Source: Pseudomonas parafulva NBRC 16636 = DSM 17004 (lineage in GTDB: Bacteria > Pseudomonadota > Gammaproteobacteria > Pseudomonadales > Pseudomonadaceae). Taken from it: a stretch of 64,000 nt of DNA. The translations under genes were made by a program, and so were the position numbers. Of the stretch, positions 56,128 to 64,000 are shown piece after piece. The notes beneath the pieces are model-generated. The model saw only the letters and a program-made list of their open reading frames with translations. It was not told the origin of the DNA and searched no databases. Location of the stretch: positions 1 to 64,000 of the forward strand of contig NZ_BBIU01000006.1 in assembly GCF_000730645.1 (NCBI RefSeq). Direction: 5' to 3'. Numbering within the stretch: position 1 is the first letter of the stretch; each line of letters opens with the position of its first letter.

Positions 56128-59100
56128 TTAGCCGCACACTTCTACGTCGCTGAGGCCATTGCCTTGGCGGCGAACCTGGATCTGCACCGGGATGCGCTCG
56201 TGCATTTCCTGCACATGGGAAATGACCGCCACCTTGCGGCCCTGGGCCTGCAGGCCATCGAGGGCATCCATGGCCAGTTGCAGGGACTCAGGGTCGAGGC
56301 TGCCAAAGCCCTCATCGATGAACAGCGATTCGATACGCAAGGTGCTGGACGCCATCGACGCCAGCCCCAGGGCCAGGGCCAGCGACACCAGGAACGTTTC
56401 ACCGCCTGACAACGAATGCACCGAGCGCAGCTCATCACCCATCTCGGTGTCGAGCACCAGCAGGCCCAACGCGCTGCCACCACGCTTGAGCCGGTAGCGA
56501 CGCGCCAACTGGCGTAACTGGGCATTGGCATGGTGCAGCAGCAGGTCGAGGTTGTAGCCCTGGGCGATCTTGCGGAATACGTCGCCGGACGCCGAGCCGA
56601 TCAGGCTGCTGAGCCGGGCCCAGCGTTGCCACTGCTGGCGGGCCTGCTCGATCTGCCCGGCCAGCGCCTGGTGGGCCTCTTGACGGCGTTGGTCATCGGC
56701 CTGTTGCCCGCGCAGTTCGGCGCACTGCTGTTCGTGGCTGGCCAAACGCTGTTGCACGTCGCCCAAAGCCTGTTCAAGCGCCTCGGCAGCGCTGTCCACC
56801 GCCATCTGCGCGGCATGCTGTTGCAGGCGTTGTTGGCGTTCCTGCTGGAGCACACGACCCTGCTCAACGGCCTTCTCAGAGGCCTGCAAACGGGTGCGCA
56901 AGGCATCGACTTGCCCATCGTCCATCCCCAGTAGCCGTTCCAGCCCGCTGTCGTCCAGCTCGGGATGGGCGCCGCGCCACTGCTCGATCTGCGTTTGCAA
57001 CGCCTGGGTTTCCGCCTCGAGGGCCTGGTGCTGTTGAGTGTTGGCGCCAAGTTCGCTGGCCAGCTGCACGCCTTGGGTGCGCAGGGCCTGCAGGCGCTGG
57101 GCGGTTTCGGCCTCCAGCGCCCGGGCGTGCTCCACCGCGGTTTCCATGTGCTGCTGCCAGGCCTCAGCGCTGGTGTGGGAGGCTAGCAATTCACTCAGCG
57201 ATGCCTGGGCTTGCTGGCGCTGCGCATCCAGGCTGGCGAATTTCTGCTGTTGCTGCTGCAGGCTCGCAATGCGCGTTTGCTGCTGGTCGTTCAGCTTGTC
57301 GAGTTCGGCCTGGCGGGTTTGCAGGTCCTGCTGTTCGTCCTTGCGCCGCTCGACCTGCTCCAGGCGCTGGGCAATCTGCTGGTCGAGGACGAGGAAGGCA
57401 TTGGCGGGGTCTTCCTGCAGGGCTTTCACGGTGCTGGTAGGCAGCACGCTGGCCAGGTCGCTCAGCCCTTGCTCCAGCTGCTGCTGGTCAGCGGCCAGTG
57501 CCTGGTGCTGCTCGGCCAGGTGGCGCTGTGCCTGCTGCTGGGCTTCTTGAGCGGCGTGTAGCTGCTGGGTCAGCTGCGCTGCATCCTTTTGCAGGGCGAG
57601 CAGGGCACGCTGGCGCTTTTCGTCGCGGTCAATCTCGTCGGTGAGGCGACGCAGTTGGCCGTCGAGCCAAGTGCTGCGGGCCTGATCGTCCTGGGGGGCG
57701 AGTGCGTGCCACAGGCTGTGAGACTGCACCTGCGCCTGCAGTGGCTGCAAGTGCTCGGTCAGCTGCTGTTGCTGCTGGTGCAGCTCCTTGAGCTGGGCGT
57801 TGATGACGCCCAGTTGGGTGCGCAGCTCGACCAGTTGGGCGCCAAGGGTATCGACCTGCTGCTGCGCGCTTTGCTGCTCTGCCTGGTCGTTGAGGTCCAG
57901 GCTCTGGAGCAAGGCGTCGGGCTGGTGGAACGGGTGCTCGGCGCTGCCACACACGGGGCACGGCTCGCCCTCGTGCAACTGGCTGCGCAGCTCCTCGACG
58001 CTGGTGTGGCGGGCCAGGCGCTGGCGCTCCAGCAATTGGCGGGTCAGGGTAAGCCCCTGTTGCGCGGCGTCCAGTTCAGCCTTGGCCGCGGTGCCTTGGG
58101 CAATCAGTTGCTGGCGCTGCTGCATGGCCTGCTGCTGGCGCTGGCGGGTGGTGTCCAGTTGCTGGCGCAGCTCGTGCTCGCGGGCATGCAGGCGTGACAG
58201 CTCCTCGACGGCGCGGTGCTGCTTGCGGTTGTCCTGCAACATGCCGCCCAACAGGTCGACTTGCTCGGCCAGTGCGTGGGGTTCGGCATTGGCTTCGCGG
58301 AACAGCAGGTCGAAAGCATCACGCTTGGCCTGCCACTGGGCGGTTGCCTGGCTGGCCTGGGCCTGCAGCCCCGGCAGCTCTTCGCGGCCCTTGGCCAACC
58401 GGCCCCCCACCAGCATCACTTGCTTCAACTGGGGCAGGTAGGCTTGCCAGGCTTGTGCCAGCTCAGCCAGGTGCTGGCTGCTGGAAAGCGCGGCATCGAT
58501 CTGCGCCAGGTTCTGCTCGCTGCGCTGCTGGTTGGCCTGCAGTTGCTGAACCTGCGCCTGGCCCTGGGTGACTTCCTGGTCGGCCTGCAGCTGGGCGGCA
58601 TGCTGCGCTGCCAGCTCTTGTTCAAGCCTTGCCACGGTGTCCTGGGCGGCAAAGGCCTGACGCAAGCGCGGGGTGCTTTCGCTGTAATGGGCCTGGCTAT
58701 CGACCAAGGCCTTGGCTGCTGCGGCGAGTGTTTGTTCGAGTGCAGCGGCATCGCGCTGCAGTTGCGCATCCTGCTGCTGTTGCTGGCCGATTTTCGACGC
58801 CATCGACGCCACCTGTGCGCTCAAGGCCTGCCGGCGGATGAACGCATGGCGTTGCGGGGCCAGGTGTTGCAGGCGCTGCAGGTCCAGCCGGGCATCGGCC
58901 AGTTGCTGCCACTGCTGCTCGGCGGCCTGTAAAGCGCTACTGGCTTCAGTCAACTGCATTTGCAGCTGCTGTTGCTCATGCAGCCAGGTGCGTTGCAGTT
59001 CCAGTTGCCGCTCGGCAGCCTGATCGGCCTTGAGCTGTTGCTGCGCCTGCTCCAGGTGCTGGTCGAGCGCCGCCCGTGCTTCGGCAGCCAGAGGCAGGAG

Positions 59101-59772
59101 GTGGCTGGCACGCTCCTTCAGCGCATTGTGGGCATCGCCGGCTTCGCGTGCCTTGCTGAATGCGCGTTGGCCCAGGCGAGTATAAATAGACGTGTTGGTG
59201 AGCTTCTCCAGCAGTTCGCTGCGCTCACGGTCGTCGGCTTTGAGGAAGGCGCCGAATTCGCTTTGGGCCAGCATCACTGCCCGGGTGAACTGCTCGAAAT
59301 TCAACCCCAGGCGTGCCTCTACCAAGGCTTTGTACTCATTCTTGGCGCTGGCCAGCACCTGCTCACTGTCGAGGTCGTAGAAGCTCTGGCGGCTGAGTTG
59401 CAACTTGCCGTTGGCCTTGTCGCGGGCGCGGTTGGCTTCCCAGCGGGCGCGGTAGCGACGCCCGTCGATGCCGACGAAGTCCACCTCTGCAAAGCCGCTG
59501 CCGGTGCCCCGGCGCAGCAGGTTGCGCGGGTCGGAGGTGGGTATTTCACCGTCTGTATCGGGCACCTTGGCTTCACGGCCAATGTCGTTCAGCCGTGGCA
59601 CCGTGCCGAACAACGCCAGGCACAGGGCATCGAGCAAGGTGCTCTTGCCGGCGCCGGTTGGCCCGGTGATGGCGAACAGGCCGGCGCTGGCCAAAGGTTC
59701 GCGCGTGAAGTCGATGTCCACGGGGCCTGCCAGCGAGGCGAGGTTCTTCAAACGAATGGCGAGAATTTTCAT
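56128..59772 (-). CDS. sbcC: exonuclease subunit SbcC
   Basis: ATPase subunit of the SbcCD nuclease, which opens hairpins and processes DNA ends (Rad50-like). In 1214 residues: Walker A GPTGAGKS (37-44), long Gln-rich coiled coils, a zinc hook Cys-Pro-Val-Cys (605-608), and the C-terminal signature LSGGETFLVSLALAL with Walker B LFIDEGFGSLD. It starts 4 bp before the sbcD stop, so translation is coupled. Confidence 0.96.
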   Translation of the reverse strand: MKILAIRLKNLASLAGPVDIDFTREPLASAGLFAITGPTGAGKSTLLDALCLALFGTVPRLNDIGREAKVPDTDGEIPTSDPRNLLRRGTGSGFAEVDFVGIDGRRYRARWEANRARDKANGKLQLSRQSFYDLDSEQVLASAKNEYKALVEARLGLNFEQFTRAVMLAQSEFGAFLKADDRERSELLEKLTNTSIYTRLGQRAFSKAREAGDAHNALKERASHLLPLAAEARAALDQHLEQAQQQLKADQAAERQLELQRTWLHEQQQLQMQLTEASSALQAAEQQWQQLADARLDLQRLQHLAPQRHAFIRRQALSAQVASMASKIGQQQQQDAQLQRDAAALEQTLAAAAKALVDSQAHYSESTPRLRQAFAAQDTVARLEQELAAQHAAQLQADQEVTQGQAQVQQLQANQQRSEQNLAQIDAALSSSQHLAELAQAWQAYLPQLKQVMLVGGRLAKGREELPGLQAQASQATAQWQAKRDAFDLLFREANAEPHALAEQVDLLGGMLQDNRKQHRAVEELSRLHAREHELRQQLDTTRQRQQQAMQQRQQLIAQGTAAKAELDAAQQGLTLTRQLLERQRLARHTSVEELRSQLHEGEPCPVCGSAEHPFHQPDALLQSLDLNDQAEQQSAQQQVDTLGAQLVELRTQLGVINAQLKELHQQQQQLTEHLQPLQAQVQSHSLWHALAPQDDQARSTWLDGQLRRLTDEIDRDEKRQRALLALQKDAAQLTQQLHAAQEAQQQAQRHLAEQHQALAADQQQLEQGLSDLASVLPTSTVKALQEDPANAFLVLDQQIAQRLEQVERRKDEQQDLQTRQAELDKLNDQQQTRIASLQQQQQKFASLDAQRQQAQASLSELLASHTSAEAWQQHMETAVEHARALEAETAQRLQALRTQGVQLASELGANTQQHQALEAETQALQTQIEQWRGAHPELDDSGLERLLGMDDGQVDALRTRLQASEKAVEQGRVLQQERQQRLQQHAAQMAVDSAAEALEQALGDVQQRLASHEQQCAELRGQQADDQRRQEAHQALAGQIEQARQQWQRWARLSSLIGSASGDVFRKIAQGYNLDLLLHHANAQLRQLARRYRLKRGGSALGLLVLDTEMGDELRSVHSLSGGETFLVSLALALGLASMASSTLRIESLFIDEGFGSLDPESLQLAMDALDGLQAQGRKVAVISHVQEMHERIPVQIQVRRQGNGLSDVEVCG

Positions 59773-61007
59773 GGCTGTTCCTCTTCCTGCAGCACGTCTT
59801 GCAGCAACAGGGCGAAGTCGGCCAGCGCCTGTTCGTCGGCAGGCTGGCCGTAGGCCTGTTCCCAGGCGCGGCCAAACAGGTCCTGCGGGGTCATCTGGGC
59901 CAGTTCGACAAAGGCCTGTTCGTCGTCATCGGCCTGGTGGCGCCCGGCGTATTCGACGCCGATGCGGATCAGCCGCACAGCCTTGCCTTCAAGCGCGGCC
60001 TCTATCTGCTGGCGCAGGTCAGGTTGCGGCTCGTCCAGCACAACGCGCACTTCAAGCCAGGGCTTGCGGTTGGGGTCATCCAGCAGGTCGATCACCGGCA
60101 GGTCGGCCAACTGCGCCAGCACTTCGCCCAGCGGCGCCGGGCCCAGGCGTTGCAAGGCCACGGCACGTGGCACCGGGCGCGGCTCCACACTGACCAGCGC
60201 GGCACCGTCCAGCTCCACTTCCAGCACCTGATGGGGGTAGTTGACCTCGGCAAACGACAAGGGGATGGGCGAGCCGCTGTAGCGGATGCGGTCTTCGCGG
60301 TTGACCTTTTGTGGTTTGTGCAGATGGCCCAGCGCCACGTAGCTGATCGCTTTGTCGAACAGCCTGGCTGGCAGCGCTTCGGCATTGCCGATGATCAGGC
60401 TGCGTTCGGAGTCTTCCGACACCGCGCCGCCGGCCATGTGCGCATGGCTGATGGCGATGAGCGCCTGATCCTTGCGGCGCCTGGCCTGGGCTGCGGCGAT
60501 CAGCTGCTGGTGCACCTGGGTGATGCCCTGCAGGTAATCGTCGCCCAATTGCAGGCCGGTGACTTCGGCTGGGCGCAGGAAGGGCAGGGCCAGGCACCAT
60601 GCCGTGACCTTGCCACGGCTGTTGGTCAACGGGATGAGTAGCCGCTCGGCATCCAGCTGGCCTTCATCCAGCCAGTGCACGCGGCCCAGGGCGTGGGTAC
60701 GCAGGCGGCGCATCAGCGCCGCAGGTAGCTCGATGCGCGAGCCGGAATCGTGGTTGCCGGCGATCATCACGATGTCCAGTTTGGGCTGTTGCTCATGGGC
60801 ATTGACGATGAAGTCGTACAGCCGCTCCTGGGCTTTGACCGGCGGGTTGACGGTGTCGAAGATATCGCCGGCAATCAGCAGCGCGTCGGGCTGACGCAGT
60901 TGGAGTTGGCCGAGCAGCCAGTCAAGGAAACAGGCGTGTTCGAAGTCGCGTTCCTGACCGTGCAGGCTTTGGCCCAGGTGCCAGTCGGAGGTGTGAAACA
61001 GACGCAT
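59769..61007 (-). CDS. sbcD: exonuclease subunit SbcD
   Basis: Mre11-like nuclease subunit of SbcCD. The 412-residue protein has the phosphoesterase metal sites HTSDWHLGQ, GDIFD, GNHDSG and a later His pair (SHAHMAGG, GHLHKPQ). ATG 61007 starts MRLFHTSDWHLG; the longer frame to 61079 adds non-conserved residues. It overlaps sbcC by 4 bp. Confidence 0.96.
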   Translation of the reverse strand: MRLFHTSDWHLGQSLHGQERDFEHACFLDWLLGQLQLRQPDALLIAGDIFDTVNPPVKAQERLYDFIVNAHEQQPKLDIVMIAGNHDSGSRIELPAALMRRLRTHALGRVHWLDEGQLDAERLLIPLTNSRGKVTAWCLALPFLRPAEVTGLQLGDDYLQGITQVHQQLIAAAQARRRKDQALIAISHAHMAGGAVSEDSERSLIIGNAEALPARLFDKAISYVALGHLHKPQKVNREDRIRYSGSPIPLSFAEVNYPHQVLEVELDGAALVSVEPRPVPRAVALQRLGPAPLGEVLAQLADLPVIDLLDDPNRKPWLEVRVVLDEPQPDLRQQIEAALEGKAVRLIRIGVEYAGRHQADDDEQAFVELAQMTPQDLFGRAWEQAYGQPADEQALADFALLLQDVLQEEEQP

Positions 61008-61129
61008 GGGTGACCTGTTGGTGTCGAGTCGAGCAAGCGTTGGGGCTTGGCTTTGGGAGTGGGGCGTATGGTAACCCATCGCGAGCTACCTGCTGCCATG
61101 CCAGGTACCCCGTGGCAGAGCGTGGGGCG

Positions 61130-62758
61130 TTATTTGGGGTAGAGGGGCGGTAGGCTGCCGGTGTCGGTGGTTGGCAACAACACGTGTTCGGCTGGCGGTA
61201 TGGTGCCGATTGCGCGCCACAAGTCTTCACCCTGCCAATGCTGGCCGCTCTCACTGTACAACGCGCCATTCAGGCCATCCAGCGCGTCCGACAGGGGCAC
61301 GAAGCGCGCGGCCATCTCGGCCAGGGTTTCTGGCTGTTGGCGGGCCCATGCATCCAGGGCCTGGCGGGTGGCCTGGGGGTCGTTGGCAAGGCACGCACGT
61401 TTGAGGTCGTCCAGCAAGGTGCGCGGGCTGGGGCCTGCCTGCGCGGTGCGCAGCACGGCGGGCTGCGACCGGGCGCGCCACCACAGGGTGAAGCCCAGCA
61501 GGGTGGTGAGGGCGAACACCATCGTTGCCAGTTGCCAGGGCCACGACGGGTTGCTGGCGCTGCGGTTGTCGCCAACCGGCGTTTCGGCGGTAAGTGCCGG
61601 GTTGTCCAGCACGGTGATCGCCCGCGCCGGCAGGCTGCTGTGCTCCAGGTGATCCTCGCGGGTATTCCACCAGGTGACTTCCAGCGCAGGCAGGGCCAGC
61701 GCGCCGCTGTGGGTGGGGACTAGCGCTTCGCGCTCCTCCCGGGTGGCCGTCATGCCGCGCTCGCTGACTTCGTTGCGCAGCAGGGGCTGGTCGGGGTAGC
61801 GCCGCAGGCCAGGGGCTTCGGTAGCCGGCAGGGGCGGCAGTTGGGTGCTGGACAACCCTTCGGCGCGCAGCGTCACGTTGCGGGTCAGCGAGTCGCCAAT
61901 CTGCACCTGCTGGCTGCCGGGGTCGGGGCTCCAGCGCTCTTCCAGGCTCAGGCCACGCGCCGGCAGCCAGGGCTTGTCGGCAGGCCAGCCGGGCGGGATG
62001 GCCCGCACATTCAGGCGCAGAGGCAGCGAGCTGACCTGCACCTGGCGGCCAGGGCGCGCACCGGTGGTTGGCTGCGCCTCTTCGTTGCTGGCCGCTGCAG
62101 TGGCGGTGAAGGTCAGTGACGGGATAGCCAGGGTGCCGCTTTGCTGGGCGTACACGGCGTAGCGCGTTTCGATCACACCGTGCCTGACGCCGTTGATTTC
62201 CTTCTCGTAGGTGCGCGATTCACCCAGCGGTTCCACCTTGGCGTTGTCCAGTTGCAGCGGGCTGAGGCTGCTGTCGTCGTACAGGGCTACGGAGTGGTAG
62301 ATGCGCAGCGTCAGCACCGCTTGGGCCTGCACGTACACGTCGGGGGTGTCGAGCGTGGCCTCGATGAATACCTGGGCGTTGTCCTGGCGGCTGGCATCGG
62401 CTTGCAGCACCTGCAGGTCGATGGGTTGGCTGTACGACTGGCCCAGCTGCAGGGCCGGGATGCGCAGGCTACCGCTGCGCCGCGGCAGCAGGGTGATGAT
62501 CCAGCGGGTGCTGGCCCGGGTTTCACCGTCCAGGCTGTGCAGGCTGTTGAGCTGGCGGGTGCTGCGCACGTCGAAGTCGCCCTCAAGGGCACGCAGGTCC
62601 GGTTTGCCGAACTCGGTCACATCCTGGCTTTCCAGCGTCAGCTCAAGGCTTTCACCGGCCTCCAGGCGGCTGCGGTCGACGCTGGCGGTCAGCGAGGGTT
62701 CGGCATGGGCCAGCACGGCCCACAGCAGACTGAGGAGAAAGACGCCGTAGCGACTCAT
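61130..62758 (-). CDS. batD: BatD-family protein (oxygen tolerance operon)
   Basis: A 542-residue membrane protein with a signal peptide (cleavage near AHA-EPS, about residue 19), large periplasmic beta-rich repeats (SVDRSRLEAGESLELTLE...), and one membrane segment near residue 430-450 followed by a short cytoplasmic tail. It belongs to the Bat cluster, named for aerotolerance in Bacteroides, often with a MoxR ATPase. Its start overlaps the batB stop by 4 bp. Confidence 0.88.
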   Translation of the reverse strand: MSRYGVFLLSLLWAVLAHAEPSLTASVDRSRLEAGESLELTLESQDVTEFGKPDLRALEGDFDVRSTRQLNSLHSLDGETRASTRWIITLLPRRSGSLRIPALQLGQSYSQPIDLQVLQADASRQDNAQVFIEATLDTPDVYVQAQAVLTLRIYHSVALYDDSSLSPLQLDNAKVEPLGESRTYEKEINGVRHGVIETRYAVYAQQSGTLAIPSLTFTATAAASNEEAQPTTGARPGRQVQVSSLPLRLNVRAIPPGWPADKPWLPARGLSLEERWSPDPGSQQVQIGDSLTRNVTLRAEGLSSTQLPPLPATEAPGLRRYPDQPLLRNEVSERGMTATREEREALVPTHSGALALPALEVTWWNTREDHLEHSSLPARAITVLDNPALTAETPVGDNRSASNPSWPWQLATMVFALTTLLGFTLWWRARSQPAVLRTAQAGPSPRTLLDDLKRACLANDPQATRQALDAWARQQPETLAEMAARFVPLSDALDGLNGALYSESGQHWQGEDLWRAIGTIPPAEHVLLPTTDTGSLPPLYPK

Positions 62759-64000
62759 TGTGTTGGGGTTTCCTGATGCAATTGCTGTTCATACCAGAAT
62801 TTGCGCCGCAGCAGCTGCGCCGGGTTGTCCGGGATTTCCCGCAGCCATTGTTCCAGCGCCTGACGCTGCTCGGCGTCCAGTGCATTGGATGCCGGGCGCT
62901 GTGGGGGCTGGACGACGCTGTCATCGTCGCCGGCCTGGTTGCCCGGGCTGGCCTGGCTATTGTCGCTGCTGTCCCCGCTGTTGTCTGCGCCTGCCTGTGG
63001 GTCGTTGCCGGGTGTGCCTTCGGCTTGGCTGCTGGCCGAGCTGCTGTTGCCGTCGGTTTCCCGGCCGGGCGTGCCTTGGGCCTCGCCGCTGGCGGGCTGT
63101 TCTTCGGCCTTGCCCTGGCGCTGTTGCAGCATTTGCTCGACCAGCGCCTGGTTAGCCAGTGCCGCCTGCAAGTCCGGCTGGCGGTCCAGTGCCTGTTCGT
63201 AGGCATCCAGGGCGGCTTCCAGTTCACCGCTGCGTGCCAAGGCGTTGCCGCGGTTGTAGTGGTCGGCAGCTGTATCCCCCTGTGAAAATGCCTCGGCGGC
63301 CCCTGCATAGTCTCCGGCCTGGTACAGCGCCATGCCGCGCCATTGCGAGTTCTGGAAGTGGCGTGCGGCGCTGGCCGGGCGGTTTTGTTCAAGCAGGTGC
63401 TGGCCTTGCTGGTCGGGCCGCAGCCACAGGTCGGTGAACTCGAAGGCGTGGCTGGGCTGAGGCACGGCCAGCAACAACGGCAGGCAGAACAACCAGCCGC
63501 GCCGCCCGGCGCAGGCCGCCAGCAGCAGCAGGGGGATGAGCAACCAGTAACCCTGGTCGGCCCAGCTGTCCAACTGCAACGTCTGCCCCTCGTTGCGCGC
63601 CGTATGCGGGTTGTCGAACAGCCCCAGGCCGCGCAGGTCGAGGTCGTCGATACGGGCATGCCGGTAGCGCCCGCCGGTACCACTGATAAAACCCTTGAGG
63701 GCGGCGTTGTCCAGCCGGGGCAGCAGAATGCCCCCCTGATCGTCCTTGAGATACTCACCGTTGGCCTGCCGCACGGGCGCGCCGTCGCGGCTGCCAATCC
63801 CCAGCATCAGCAGGCTTGGCCCCTGGCGGCCCAGCGCCTGGCTGATACCTTGGCGCTCTGCCGCGCTGAGTGACGAACCGATCAACAGCAGCCGCCCCTG
63901 GCCCAGGCCGCTCTGGGCCAGTAATGCCAGGCCTTTCTGCACGGCCAGGTCAGCGCGTTGGCCGGCCTTGGGCATGATCGAGGGGTCGATGGCCTCAAGC
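62755..64000 (-). CDS. batB: BatB-type VWA/TPR membrane protein, 5' part outside window
   Basis: The visible 3' part (414 residues) begins inside a von Willebrand A domain (LEAIDPSIMPKAGQRADLAVQKG) and continues with a membrane segment (about LLIPLLLLAACAGRRGWLF), a TPR region (YQAGDYAGAAEAF...YNRGNALARSGELEAALDAYEQAL), and a low-complexity Ser/Asp/Gly-rich linker, then a charged tail (EQWLREIPDNPAQLLRRKF). This is the fused BatB/BatC form. The frame is open to the window edge. Confidence 0.85.
   Translation of the reverse strand, partial: LEAIDPSIMPKAGQRADLAVQKGLALLAQSGLGQGRLLLIGSSLSAAERQGISQALGRQGPSLLMLGIGSRDGAPVRQANGEYLKDDQGGILLPRLDNAALKGFISGTGGRYRHARIDDLDLRGLGLFDNPHTARNEGQTLQLDSWADQGYWLLIPLLLLAACAGRRGWLFCLPLLLAVPQPSHAFEFTDLWLRPDQQGQHLLEQNRPASAARHFQNSQWRGMALYQAGDYAGAAEAFSQGDTAADHYNRGNALARSGELEAALDAYEQALDRQPDLQAALANQALVEQMLQQRQGKAEEQPASGEAQGTPGRETDGNSSSASSQAEGTPGNDPQAGADNSGDSSDNSQASPGNQAGDDDSVVQPPQRPASNALDAEQRQALEQWLREIPDNPAQLLRRKFWYEQQLHQETPTQ

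Noticed and set aside
56124..56128. Terminator between lactonase and sbcC
   Set aside because: The two stop codons are 3 bp apart and no stem with U-run is present; the transcripts presumably overlap.

Overview
The window is GC-rich, gene-dense chromosomal DNA of a fluorescent Pseudomonas, most likely of the P. putida group. The basis is the gene order leuC-leuD-leuB-asd / usg-like-fimV-truA-trpF-accD-folC-SPOR-cvpA-purF-metZ-SDR, which is typical of Pseudomonas, together with the protein sequences themselves (FimV, GltX, IbpA, MetZ instead of a MetC route). No plasmid, prophage, insertion sequence, CRISPR array or defence island was found. This is mostly core genome with a few accessory insertions.

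Layout. 1-440: short tandem repeats and a possible minus-strand small RNA unit. 440-2365: TetR regulator, lipoprotein, DUF1285 protein. 2427-3761 (minus): tRNA-Asn and aromatic aminotransferase. 4045-7707: uvrB behind a LexA-type box, then gltX. 8009-8734: three tandem tRNA-Ala(GGC)/tRNA-Glu(TTC) pairs. 8913-10944: thioesterase, tRNA-dihydrouridine synthase, and ibpA with a heat-shock promoter and a ROSE-type RNA thermometer. 10999-15233 (minus): a PAS-rich GGDEF/EAL protein and a LysR regulator divergent from leuC. 15364-19785: leucine biosynthesis and asd. 19867-22959 (minus): a large secreted M66-type zinc protease with C-terminal lectin-like repeats, inserted between asd and its paralogue. 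23135-35738: the fimV to SDR block. 35854-36249: tRNA-Val and two tRNA-Asp. 36446-39698: lipoprotein, a 28-codon ORF, AraC regulator and a nitrilase-fold protein lacking two catalytic residues. 39882-42812: fadH and a PLP enzyme. 42803-44404 (minus): cytochrome b561 and DUF1853. 44493-51010: nadK, phosphoesterase, rhomboid protease, DUF1315, DUF2797, pepN. 51223-56124: Ycf48-like protein with an RND/MMPL exporter, a small protein and a periplasmic lactonase. 56128-64000 (minus): sbcC, sbcD, batD and the 3' part of batB.

Functionally the window holds amino-acid biosynthesis (Leu, Trp, Asp-family, Met, aromatic), purine, folate, NADP and malonyl-CoA supply, tRNA charging and modification beside tRNA genes, DNA repair (UvrB, SbcCD), and several signalling or envelope genes. 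The most unusual items are the M66 protease with its repeats, the pseudo-nitrilase/AraC pair, the possible sRNA with C-rich loops at the left edge, and regulatory sites at uvrB, ibpA, leuC and fadH. All starts and families were judged by eye; no database search was run.
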